Positions 42,717 to 53,700 of a stretch of 64,000 bases of DNA are shown here, in pieces. Under the pieces are notes generated by a model. The model saw only the letters and a list, made by a program, of their open reading frames with translations, did not search any database and was not told the DNA's origin. Source of the DNA: Stomoxys calcitrans (lineage: Eukaryota; Arthropoda; Insecta; Diptera; Muscidae); assembly GCF_963082655.1 (NCBI RefSeq), contig NC_081553.1, positions 209,068,435 to 209,132,434 of the forward strand, given 5' to 3'. The position numbers and the translations under genes were made by a program. Each line of letters begins with the position of its first letter. Position 1 is the first letter of the stretch.

Positions 42717-44535
42717 AAAATAAATTTGTGTTTGTCTGTAGGTTTGTTTGTGTGTTCCTTATAGACTCAAAAATGGCTGAACCAATTTTCTTGAAATTTT
42801 CACAGATGGTGCATAGTGATCCTGTGGTGAAAATAGGGTACTAATTTTTTTGATATCTGAAGGGGGAGGGTCCGCTCCCCCTTACCATAATTTTCAGAAC
42901 GCCAGGTCTCGGAGATAGGAGGTGCGATTTAAGGGAAATTTTGTGTGCTCTCATATAGTATACTAAAACTAAAAATTTGGTACCCAAATATTGGATAAGG
43001 TATCTAGGGGGGCTGCCCCACCCTAAATCCTACCAAACATATGTTTAGACCAATCACGACAATATGGGACTCAAATAAAAGGTATTTAGGATAAGAAAAC
43101 GTATCTGATATCCAATTGTCGGACCAAGTGCTAGGGGGACCACCCCAAAACATTCCTGAATCGGACATATTTACCGACCATGGCAATATGGAACTCAAAT
43201 GAAAGGTATTTGCGAGTAGAATACGAATTTGATATCAAAATGTGCGACCAAGTGTTGAGGGGCCGCCCCCCTCTAAAAGCATCCCCCAAGCAGGACTTAT
43301 TTACTGACCATGGGAATATGGGGCTTAAATAAAAGGTATTCAAATATGCGGACCAAGTGTTTGGGGGGCCGCCCATCCCCGAGAACATACCCCAAAAAAG
43401 AAAAAATTTAGGACCATAGCAATATGGGACTCAAATGAAAGGTCTTTGGAAGTAAAGCACGAATCTGATATGATCTGAAGTGTCTATGGGGCCACCCCAC
43501 CACCATTACACCATCCAAAGAGAAAGTATTTGCTGACGATTGCAATATGAGGCTCAAATAAGAGGTATTTTAGAGTAGAACACGAATCTGATATATATTT
43601 TTAAAGCCAAGTCACTGAGTGGTCGCCCCATCCCCCAAAACACCCACCAAACCGGTAATTTTTGCCGACTATGGAAAAATGGAGCTCAAATGAAGGGTAT
43701 TTGGGAGTAGACCATGAATCTGACATCAACATTCGGGACCAACTGTCTAGGGGACGTCCCACCACCATAAAAACCCCCAAGTAGGACGTATTGAACCGAC
43801 TAGAAATTTTCGCATATTGAGTAGGTTGGTCTGGAAGGAAACATAGGCTATATAATTTTTTGGCATCGTAAGGGGGACGGACCTTCCCCTTTTGCCAAAA
43901 ACACAACCCAAAATCAAAAGTGGATCGATGGGGACCATAAAGGTATCAAATTAAAGGTATTGGAGAGAAGAATACGAATATGGTGTTAATATTTGAGTAT
44001 AACTAACTATCGGGCCGCCCCAACCCCAAAACTCCCCCAAACAGACATATTGGACGCTCATTTCAATATGGGGCTCAAATGAAAGGTTTTGGGGAGTATA
44101 TCTCGATTTTAACATAGAAAATCAGATCGAAGTATAGGGGGTCACGCCACCCTTCAAAAACGCCATTGGGCCCCTTATGACTATGTGATACTCGGCTGAA
44201 CCGATTTTCTTGAAATTTTCATAGATTATGTACGTTTGTCTGGAAGGAAACACAGGCTATATAGTTTTTAGATATCGGGTGAAGGCGGACCCTACCCCTT
44301 ACCCCAAAAATGCCACCCATACTCGAAAGGGGTCCGATGGGCACAATAAGGGTATCAAATGAAAGGTATTGGAGACCAGAAAACGAATATGGTATTAAAA
44401 TTTAGATCCAAGTACCCAGCGGGCCCCAAAACTCCTCTAAACAGATAATGACAATATGAAACTCAAATGAAAGGTATTTGAGAGTAAAAACCGAATTTGA
44501 TATCAAATTTTGGAGCCAAGTGTTTTTTGGTATGG

Positions 44536-44850
44536 GAGGCCACCGTAGCGCAGAGGTTAGCATGTCCGCCTATGACGCTGGACGCCTGGGTTAGAGTCCT
44601 GACGAGACCATCAGAAAAAAATTTCAGCGGTGGTTTTCCCCACCTAATGCTGGCAACATTTGTGAGGTACTATGCCATGTAAAACTTCTCTCCCAAGAGG
44701 TGTCGCACTGCGGCACGCCGTTCAGACTCGGCTATAAAAAGGAGGCCCCTTATTATTGAGCTTAAACTTAAATCGGACTGCACTCATTGATATGTGAGAA
44801 GTTTGCCTTTGTTCCCTAGTGGAATGTTCGTGGGCAAAATTTGTTTGTTA
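44536..44850 (+). mobile_element. tRNA-derived SINE (type 1), copy B, full length
   Basis: Best copy. Head GAGGCCACCGTAGCGCAGAG; A-box TAGCGCAGAGGTTAGCATG (44546-44564); B-box GGTTAGAGTCC (44589-44599); body with ACCATCAG, CACCTAATGCTGGCAAC, GTGTCGCACTGCGGCACGCC, TTATTATTGAGCTTAAAC; tail TGGAATGTTCGTGGGCAAA. A candidate target duplication flanks it (TGTTTTTTGGTA at 44521, TGTTTTTGGGGTA at 44853), which would make it a recent insertion into the Helitron-like element. Confidence 0.92.
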
Positions 44851-45049
44851 TTTGTTTTTGGGGTACGCCCTAAAGCACCCCCTCAACTGAACTACATTTC
44901 CGTTGGGAATAAACAACGAATTTGATATCTAATTTCAGTGCAAAGTGCCGGTGGCCTCCCCAACCCCAAACACCCTCCAAACGAGTCTTATTTACCTGCC
45001 ATGGCAATATGGGACTCAAATTAAACGGATTTGGAAGTGCAGTAAGTCC

Positions 45050-45215
45050 ATCCCTGCCCTAATGAGAACATCACCACCAGGATTCATCCCGCAGTGCCAT
45101 GCATGGCATTGTACCTCGCTAATGTCGCCAACATTGAGAGGGAATAAACACCGCCTTGTCTAATGTTCTCGCCAGGATTCGAACGCGTTCAGCGTCATAG
45201 GCTACAATGGCACGA
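45050..45215 (-). mobile_element. tRNA-derived SINE (type 1), copy F, headless, co-amplified with host repeat
   Basis: Reverse-strand SINE part: GCATGGCATTGTACCTCGCT, AATGTCGCCAACATTGAGAG, CCAGGATTCGAACGCGTTCA and GCGTCATAGG, then host sequence CTACAATGGCACGAATTCG. Its 5' breakpoint inside CCTATGAC and the adjoining host bases are the same as in copy E (48665). The A-box half of the head is missing; the B-box region is kept. Confidence 0.85.
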
Positions 45216-45314
45216 ATTCGATATCCGCATTCAGGGCGAAGTGTCCCCACCCTAAAAAGATATTAAAGAGTTATAGAAGGCGCAGCGGAGCGGGCCCGGT
45301 TCGGCTAGTTGATT

Positions 45315-45352
45315 TATATCCGAGGTGGTGGATATCCAAAGTTCAGCCCAGC
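45315..45352 (+). mobile_element. DINE-like 3' terminal remnant
   Basis: CCGAGGTGGTGGATATCCAA then AGTTCAGCCCAGCCTA is the reverse complement of the element start at 46400-46437 with substitutions. Only about 40 bp remain, immediately after the Helitron-like CTAG end. Confidence 0.6.
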
Positions 45353-46380
45353 CTACCCTTTACTCTTTCCCTTTTACCCCCTTTCCTGCTTGTTGTTACA
45401 ATTCTCTCTTTAAAATTAAATCCTTAAAGTACGCCACATTTAATCTAGCCTCCCATTTTAACTAAGCCCAAACATTTTGCTTATATCGCGAGTAGACAAA
45501 TTGACTTTCTATGCAAATGACACAAGAAACAATTAATTGTTTATAATGTCAACAACTTCCGCCACTTACTTTGTAGTTTCGCTTTTCAGTTGTCAGTGGG
45601 CAAAACGGAAACGGATATATCAACAGAAATCTTTGAATAATTGTAGCAAAACTTCAGTCCTGCAACAGCGAGAAATAGAACTTTTACTCTCTTTGCCGTA
45701 AAAGAAAACCCAAACAAAGGCCAAAGCTATCCTTAGTTGTAACCAAGACGCCCAGTGTTGACTTCACCACCCTGACGCCTTCTTTCTCTATAGCAAACGC
45801 ACATTACTCCTATTTTCCAGTTTGGACCTTGGCCAGAAATGTTGATGTACAAAGGCAAATTAAACCTAAATGAAATGTGTGTAAACAAATATGTTTTCCT
45901 TGTTGCCCATAGTTGGCGTAGTCTTGACTGTTTTGTTAATCCTTATCTTAATAAAGAATTTATGCTAATGCCCTAAGCGTTCGCTTACATCCTTAAGGAG
46001 CAATACTAAAAGTTGTCTGCAGCAAAGGCTTAGCATATTAATGTTGTCTTTATGTGGGCAAAGAAGGAATCTGGAGTCTGTTAGGGCTCTCTCTCTCACC
46101 CTTTCTTCACATCACGTGTGAGATATCTTTTGTTTTACATCTTGTCTTTGGTAATTGCCGCATTAAAACAACAAAGCCTGCATTGTCCTTGCAGTCAAGA
46201 GACAAATTTTTCAAGGCATAAAAGGAAACCCTTTTTTTTGGGGGTTCGTTAGGCATTTTGAGTGTGAAAGCGTACATTAAACACAGATTAAGAAATCATT
46301 TTTACAATGATAATGAACTAAGAAGAAAGAGGTAAACATTTTGAACAAATTTTGGCTTTTGGGGCCTATTTGTTATATAT
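45353..46380. other. Unrecognised non-coding stretch
   Basis: About 1 kb of AT-rich, apparently single-copy DNA. A pyrimidine tract (CTCTCTCTCTCACCC, 46088-46102) and poly-T (46231-46238) are visible. No supported exon. Confidence 0.5.
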
Positions 46381-48275
46381 AACAAGTAAAAAGGCGTTAA
46401 GTTCGGCCGAGCCTATCTTTGGATACCCACCACCTCGGCTATATATGTAAACCACCTTTCGTCAAAATCCGGTGCAAAACTCATAACTTATGTCCCATAG
46501 CAAAAATATGTGGCTTAACATAACTCTTTGTCCCAAATTTCGGCAACATCGGACAATAAATGCGCTTTTTATGGCTCCAAAACCTAAAACCGAGAGATCG
46601 GTCTATATGACAGCTATATTCAAATCTGGACCGATCAGTGCGATAATGCAGAAGTATGTCAAGGGGCTTAACTTAACTCACTGTCCCAAATTTCGGCGAC
46701 ATCGGACAATAAATGGGTGTTTTATGGGCCTAAGACGCCAAATCGGAGGATCGGTCTATATGGCAGCTATATCTTAATCGGAACCGATCTGGGTCAAATT
46801 AACGAAGGATGTCGAAGGGCCTAACACAACTCACTGTCCCAAATTTCAGCAAAATCGGTTAATAAATGTGGCATTTATGGGCCTAAGACCCTAAATCGGA
46901 GGATCGGTCTATATGGCAGCTATATCCAAATCTGGACGGATCTGAGCCAAATTAACGGAGGATATCGAAGGGCTTTACACAACTCACTGTCCCAAATTTC
47001 AATAAAATCGGATAATAAATGCGGCTTTTATGGGCCTAAGACCCTAAATCGCAGGATCGGTCTATATGGCAGCTATATCCAAATCTAGACCGATCTGAGC
47101 CAAATTGACGAAGGATGTCGAAGGGCCCAACGCAACTAACTGTCCCAAATTTCAACAAAATCGGATAATAAATGCGGCTTTTATGGGCTGAAGACATTAA
47201 ATCTGAGGATCAGTCTATATGGCAGCTATATCCAAATCTGGACCGATCTGAGCCAAATTGACGGAGGATATCGAAGGGCCTAACACAACTCACTGTCCCA
47301 AATTTCAGCAAAATCGGATAATAAATGTGGCTTTTATGGGTCTAAGACCCTAAATCGGAGGATCGGTCTATATGGCAGCTATATCCAAATCTAGACCGAT
47401 CTGAGCCAAATTGACGAAGGATGTCGAAGGGCCCAACGCAACTCACTGTCCAAAATTTCAGCAAAATCGGATAATAAATGTGGCTTTTATGGGCCCAAAA
47501 CCTTCAATCGAGAGATCGGTCTATATGACAGCTATATCCAAATCTGAACCGATCTCGGCCAAATTGAAGAAAGATGTCGAATGACCTAAGGCAACTCACT
47601 GACCCAAATTTCAACAAAATCGGATAATAAATGCGGCTTTTATGGGCCTAAGACCCAAAATCGGAGGATCGGTCTATATGACAGCTATATCCAAATCTGA
47701 ACCGATCTGGGCCAAATTGACGAAGGATGTCGAAGGGCCCAACGCAACTCACTGTCCCAAATTTCAGCGAAATTGGATAATAAATGCGGCTTTTATGGGC
47801 CCAAGACCCCAAATCGGAGGATCGGTCTATATGGCAGCTATATCCAAATCTGGACCGATCTGGGCCAAATTGAAGAAGAATGTCGAAGGGCCTAACACAA
47901 CTCACTGTCCCATATTTCAGCAAAATCGGATAATAAATGTGGCTTTTATGGGCCTAAGACCCTAAATCGGCTGATCGGTCTATATGGGGGCTATATCAAG
48001 ATATAGTGCGATATAGCCCATCTTCGTACTTAACCTGCTTATGGACAAAAAAAAAAGAGTATGCCCAAATTTCAGCTCAATATCTCTATTTTTAAAGACT
48101 GTAGCGTGATTTCAACAGACAGACGGACAGACGAACGGACATGTCTAGATCGTCTTAGATTTTTACGCTGATTAAGAATATATATACTTTATAGGGTCGG
48201 AAATGGATATTTCGATGTGTTGCAAACGGAATGACAAAATGAATATACCCCCATCCTTCGGTGGTGGGTATAAAA
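46381..48275 (-). mobile_element. DINE-like element, end to end, 10 monomers of exactly 153 bp
   Basis: Left (3') end: AACAAGTAAAAAGGCGTTAA, decayed hairpin TTCGGCCGAGCC, subterminal GGATACCCACCACCTCGG. Monomers with GATCGGTCTATATGGCAGCT, ACAACTCACTGTCCCAAATT and ATGGGCCTAAGACCCTAAAT. The GTCTAT anchor is at 46601, 46754, 46907, 47060, 47213, 47366, 47519, 47672, 47825 and 47978: nine steps, all 153. Then a short ACGG/ACAG tract (48117-48142), AGAATATATATACTTTATAG and the right (5') end CCTTCGGTGGTGGGTATAAA. A different subfamily from the 29-kb and 53-kb arrays, yet the same period. Confidence 0.93.
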
Positions 48276-48561
48276 ATACAGAGTTTGGTTTATATGGGAG
48301 CTGTATCAGGCTATAGATCGATTCAGATCAAGATTTTAGCCAAATCGGATAAGAATTGCGCACTCTAGAGGCTCAAGAAGTTAAAATTCCAGATCGATTT
48401 ATATGGCAGCTATATCAGATTATGGGCCGATTTGACAGTTTGGGGACAGTTATTCCAAGTCATAACAAAACACGTCATGCAAAATTTCAGCTAAATCGGA
48501 TAAAAATTGCCCACTCTAGAGGCTCAAGAAGTCAAAATCCCAGATCGATTTATATAGCAGA
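48276..48561 (-). repeat. DINE-like monomers, two units without termini
   Basis: AAATCGGATAAGAATTGCGC, ACTCTAGAGGCTCAAGAAGT, GATCGATTTATATGGCAGC: the 29/41/53-kb subfamily, so a different insertion from the element just to the left. Cut by the Helitron-like end at 48562. Confidence 0.75.
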
Positions 48562-51500
48562 CTATTCGAACCGGGCCAGATCCGCTGCCCCTCCTTTAAC
48601 TGTCTAATATCTTTTTAGGGTGGGGACACTGCGCCCTTAATGCGGATATTTAATTCGTATCATTGTAGCCTATGACACGGAACGCGTTCAAATCCTGGCG
48701 AGAACATCGGACAAAGCGGTGGTTGGCGAAATTTGCGAAGTACAATGCCATGCATGGTCATTTAAAATATTTTCCCCAAAGAGGTGACGCACTGCGGGAC
48801 GCCGTTCGGACTCGGCTATAAGAAAAGGTCCCTTATCATTGAGTGTAAACTTGAATCGGAAAGCACTCATTGATGTGTGAGAAGTTCGCGCCTGCTCGGT
48901 AACTGGTGTTTTTAAAAATCGGGGCAATGAGAAGTGCTTTTTAAGGGAGGGATAACACCTTAGATATTTCGACTCAAATATGGATATTAAATTCGTGCTG
49001 CACTTCCAAATCCCTTTAATTTCAACCCCATATTGCCATGACAGGTAAATATGAACCGTTTGGAGGATGTTTTGGGGCTGGGCCGGCCACCGGCACTTTC
49101 AAATTCTTTCCTTATTCGCAACGGAAATGAAGTTCAGTTTAGCGGGTGCTTTAGGGCGTATCTCAAACCACTTGGCTCCAAAATTGGATATCAAATTCGT
49201 TGTCTACTCTCAAATACCTTTCTTTTGAGTCCCATATTGTCATAATGGGTCAAAAACCCCATTCGACGTATCTTTAGGAGGAAAAGCGCCACCTAGACTT
49301 GAACGCAAATTTTAAAGTCATATCTGTAATCTACTCCCAAATACCTTTCATTTAAGTCCCATATAGCCATGATCGGCTAATATGCCCATTTGGAGGTATT
49401 TGGGGGTGGGCGACCTCCCATTAGTTGGACCTAATGTTTTATGTCATATTTCCTATCTACTGCCTAATACTTTTCATTTGAGTCCCATATTGGCATGAAC
49501 TTCGATTATCTCTGTTTAGAGGAGTTTTGCGGTTGGGGGGGAGCTTGGTACTTGGACCCAAATTTCACAACCATATTCGTTTTCTGGTCTCCAATACCTT
49601 TCATTTGATACCCTTATTGTGCCCATCGGACCACATTCGGATATGGGTGGCTTTTTTTTAGAGTAAGGTGTAGGGACCGCCTCCACCCGATATCTAAAAA
49701 TTATATAGCCTATGTTTCCTTACAGACAAACGTACACAATCTATGAAAATTTTAAGAAAATCGGTTCAGCCAAGTATCATATAGTCATAATGGTTTTAAC
49801 GGCGTTTTTGAGGGGTGCCGTGACCCCCTATACTTCGATGTGATTTTGTATGCCAGATTCGAAATCTACTCCCCAAAACCTTTCATTTGAGCCCCATATT
49901 GAAATGAACGTCCAATATGTCTGTTTGGGGGCGTTTTGGGCTTGGGGCGGCCCGATGGGTACTTAGACTAAAATTTCAATACCTGATTCGTATTCTACTC
50001 TTCAATACCTTTCATTTGATACCCATATTGTCCCGATCGTTCCACTTTTGATTTTGGTTGGCGTTTTTGGCATAAGGGGGAGAGTCCGTCCCCCTTCCGA
50101 TAACGAAAAACTATATAGCCTATGTTTGCTTCCAGACCAACCTACACCATATGCGAAATTTTCGAGAAAATCGGTTTTTCCGTCTATGCCGAACAAATAA
50201 AACTGAGTCCCATATATCCGTGATTGGCTAATGTGCCCATTTTGGGCGTTTTTGTGGGGGTGGGGTGACCCCCTATAATTTGACATCAATTTGTATGCCA
50301 GATTCTTTATAGATCCACTTTTAATTTTGGGTGGTGGATTGGATATCAAATTCGTTTTCTAATCTCATTTAAACTCCTTATTGCAAAAGTCAGCAAATAT
50401 GTCCAGTTTGGGGTTATGGGCCCAAAAAACCACAAATATTCAGTTCCATTCTGTTTAAGACCCAAATTGTCTTGGTGAGCAAATACGTCCTATTTGGGGG
50501 TTGTTATGGTGGTGGGACGTCCCCTAGACAGTTGGTCCCTAATGTTGATATCAGATACGTGGTCTACTACCAAATTGCTTTAACTTGAGAACCACATTTC
50601 CATAGTCGCCAAACATGACCGGCTTGGGGGGTGTTTTGGGGGATGGGCGGCCACTCAGTGAGTTGGCCCTGAAAATATATATCGGATTCGTGTTCTACTC
50701 TAAAAACTCTTTTATTTGAGCCTCATATTGCAATAGTCAGCAAATACTTCCTATTTGGGTAGTGTTGTGGGGGTGGGCTGGCCCCTTAGACACTTTTCCC
50801 GAATATTGATATCAGATTCGTTCTCTACTCCCAAATATCTTTCATTTGAGCCCTATATTGCTATGGTTGTAAATTTGTCCGCTTGGGGGATGTTTTTGGG
50901 GGGAGGCGGCCCCCCAAACACTTGGTCCCATATTTGGATATCAGATTCGAATTCTATACTTTAATACCTTTTATTTAAGCCCCATATTGCCATGGTCAGT
51001 AAATAAGTCCTGTTTGGGGGGGGTTTTTTGGGGAAGAGTGGACCCCCAGAAACGTGGTCCCACATTTGGATATTAGATTCGTATTCTACTAGCAAATACC
51101 TTTCATTTGACTCCCATATTGCCATGGTCGGTAAATATGTCCGATTTAGGTGTGTTTTGGGGGTTGGGGTGGTCCCCCTAACACTTGGTCCGACATTTGG
51201 ATATCAGGTACGTTTTCTTATCCTAAATACCTTTCATTTGAGTCCCATGTTGTCGTGATTGGTCTGAATATATGCTTGGTAGGTTTTAGGTTGGGGCTGC
51301 CCCCCTAGGTACCCTATTCGAAATTTGGATACCAAATTTTTATTTTTATCGCGCCACCCATCTCCGAGATGTGGCGTTTCTGAAAATAAGGGTAAGGGGG
51401 AGGGTCCGGCCCCCCTAGGTACCCTCTCTGAAATAAGGATACCAAATTTTCATTTTTATCGCACCACCCATCTCCGAGATCTGGCGTTTCTGAAAATAAG

Positions 51501-51660
51501 GGTAAGGGGGAGGGTCCGCCCCCCCTTCAGATATCAAAAAATTGTGCACTATCTGTGAAAATTTCAAGAAAATCGGTTCAACCGTTTCTGAGGCTATAAG
51601 GAACACACAAACAAACAAACAAACCTGAAAAAAAACACACATTGATTTTTATATATAAGA
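48562..51660 (-). mobile_element. Helitron-like non-autonomous element, both ends present
   Basis: Minus strand. 5' end at the right edge: read in element orientation it begins TCTTATATATAAAAATCAAT after an A, then GTTTGTTTGTTTGTGTGTTC and CCTCAGAAACGGTTGAACCG. The 3' end at the left is CCCGGTTCGAATAG before T, a decayed CTAG. The centre has units with CAAATACCTTTCATTTGAGT and CCATATTGCCATGGTC spaced by GC-rich blocks, plus a near-exact local duplication of about 110 bp (51305-51415 against 51417-51525, with CCACCCATCTCCGAGAT). Contains SINE copy E. Non-coding. Confidence 0.75.
48665..48905 (+). mobile_element. tRNA-derived SINE (type 1), copy E, headless, co-amplified with host repeat
   Basis: Starts abruptly at CCTATGACACGGAACGCGTT, keeps the B-box region GTTCAAATCC (48687-48696) and body GAGAACATCGG, GTGACGCACTGCGGGACGCC, GTGTAAACTTGAATCGG, GCACTCATTGATGTGTGAG. 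The left junction CATTGTAG/CCTATGAC is identical to that of copy F in the other Helitron-like element. Confidence 0.87.
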
Positions 51661-52900
51661 TGACTGGGCTGGACCTAGGAGTCTCAATGTTAACCCAGAA
51701 AGGAATGAAGTCTGCCTGATCACAATATATGCGAAGGTGAGCTAATTAAACGCGCCACGTTTCCTTAAAAGAACGACTTTGTTATCTGATAAGGTCAACA
51801 CTTAGAAGTGATGTTCGATAGAAAACCGAACTGGAATGGTAACATTCAGGAGCATACTGACCAGGCTTACAGATAGTGGGCACCCCGCACAAAGGCGTTG
51901 GCTCCAAATGGGGCCTGAATCCGAGTATAGTCCACTGGCTCTACATGAGCATGCTTACACCAATACTGACTTACACCGCAGTAGTTTTGTCTACTGCGAT
52001 GGGGAAAAAGTGCAGCGTAAGGAAAAGATTCATAAAACATATTGTCTTGGCATAGGCGGAGCGATGAGGACCACGCCCACTGGGGCACTGGAGACTATTC
52101 AAGATATCCGACCCATAGACATATAGATTATGTGTGAGGCAGCCACTGCGACAATGAGACCTAAGGCGATGGGAGAATGAACAGAGGAAAGGAGCTGATC
52201 ATATATTGGGGCGATTATAGGAAACTCTGAAAGAATGGAAGAGGTTTCCGATTGGATATCTGATACGACACTTGAGATCGAGTACGAGGCACTGCTGGCA
52301 TCGGCACGGTTTTGGATTGACGGAACTCTGGTGTTGCCATCTGGAAGATCATGCTACACAGATGGATTAAAGCTGGAGAACAGAGTGGGCCTGGGGGTCT
52401 ACATTGCGAACCCAGGGACTGAGATCTGTATTCGACTGCCAGACCATAATACGGTTCTGAAGCTGGAGACCCAGACGATCAAGGACTGTGTGAGGGCGTC
52501 GGGGACGTCGAGTGTCAACATCTTTACGGACAGTAAACTGGCCATCAGGACAATAACAACCAGGATGGTAAGGTCACGAACAGTCTTGGAGGAGATGTAC
52601 TCCTTCTCTTAGGATGACACTATCCGCATCGTTTGGGTGCCGGGCCATAGATGTGTAAGGGGGAATGAAAAGCAGATGATTTGGTCGTGACGGTCAGAGG
52701 GCAATGGCCGGGCCCATAGCGAAAGAAGGGGGAATAAAAAGCAGAATGGTTTGGCAGCGCAAGTCAGAGGACTGCCGTTTATAAACTTGGTTAACCCGAA
52801 GCATATCGGATCAACGCAGTCCATGGTACGTCCAAAAGTGGAATGAGCGTGTTGAGCTTTGGTTTTGAGCATCGCGTTGCAAAAATGCCACTTTGCACAG
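51661..52900 (+). pseudogene. I/LOA-group-like LINE: RT thumb and RNase H
   Basis: RT side: NPERNEVCLITIYAK, LSDKV, MFDRKPNWNGNIQEHTDQAY (51805-51870), WGLNPSIVHWLYM-like (about 51910), IGGAMRTTPTGALETIQD (52050-52103). RNase H: YEALLASARFWIDGTL, LPSGRSCYTDG (catalytic Asp kept), VGLGVYIANPGTEICIRLPD, VNIFTDSKLAIRTITT (catalytic Asp kept), a TAG stop at 52610-52612, then IRIVWVPGHRCVRGNEK (last motif). The best RNase H of this family in the window; 52235-52612 is an open frame. Frameshifts upstream and downstream make it a pseudogene. Confidence 0.85.
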
Positions 52901-53700
52901 AAAAGCTACGTGGAAATGTTAAAAAATTTACAACTTTGGCGCTTGAAGGCCAGCGTAATACTGTGGTGCCACCTGTTAGTAGAGTTTTTATTCGTCAAAG
53001 TTAAAAATGGTTTAACTCTTGCGAATTGATTTCTTGACATTTGTTTGCAGAGTTGCATTTTTCATGTCGACGAACGATAGGACGACGAAAATCCTATGAG
53101 GAGATCGGGATCGTAAAAAGACGAGACTACTACCGAAACGTAGTTAGAAAGAGGTCAGTATAGCTTTCGGTATCATAACGGGGCACATAAGCCTGCGAGC
53201 TCACTTAGGCAAAATATAAGTGCGACAATTGGTAGCATGTGTAGGGCATGCGGGGAGGATGATGAGACGTTAGAGCATTTCCTATGTCATTGCCTGGCTT
53301 TCGTGGCTAACAGACACCGGCACTTAGGTGAGGAAGGGCGTGGGCGACGAACGCCCAGGTAGGACAACGAAAGTCATATGGGGAGATTAGGATCGTGGGA
53401 AGACGAGGTTAATACAAAGAGGAAGTAAGAAGGAGACCAGTATAGCTTTCGGTATCATAACGGGACACATAAAGCAAAGAGCTCTTTCGCGCAAATAAGT
53501 GCCGCAATTGCTAGCATGTGTTGGGCATGTGGAGAAGATAATGGGACGTTGGGGCATTTCCCATGTCATTGTCCAGTTTTCGCTTCTAAAAGACGCCGGC
53601 ACTTAGGTGGGGACACAATACCAGACATGATCCTAGTTAGGGGCGTGGTATGGAAAACAACTAAGGATTTTGGAAGTTGGAAAAATTTAAAAAAAAAAAA
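52901..53700 (+). pseudogene. LINE 3' end: duplicated Cys/His-rich tail and poly-A
   Basis: The C-terminal module occurs twice: 53085-53335 (CRACGEDDETLEHFLCHC, FVANRHRHLG) and 53345-53660 (CWACGEDNGTLGHFPCHC, FASKRRRHLGGDTIPD, VRGVVWKTTKDF). Each has a zinc-knuckle-like C-x2-C ... H ... C-x-C pattern. The sequence ends in AAAAATTTAAAAAAAAAAAA (about 53683-53700), a plausible poly-A of the LINE transcript, directly followed by a DINE 3' end. 52900-53085 is diverged. Confidence 0.8.

Larger units (their letters stand above)
42720..45308 (+). mobile_element. Helitron-like non-autonomous element, 5' truncated
   Basis: Starts in GTTTGTCTGTAGGTTTGTTT and CTCAAAAATGGCTGAACCA, and ends GGCGCAGCGGAGCGGGCCCG then GTTCGGCTAG before T, compatible with a Helitron CTRR terminus. 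The interior holds many units of CAATATGGGACTCAAATGAA and GGTATTT, alternating with GC-rich blocks (GGGGCCGCCC, CACCCCAAAAC). The inverted sister copy at 48562-51660 shares both ends. Two SINEs lie inside: a full-length one (44536-44850) and an older fragment (45050-45215). No ORF with Rep/helicase motifs. Helitron assignment rests on the two ends only. Confidence 0.7.
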
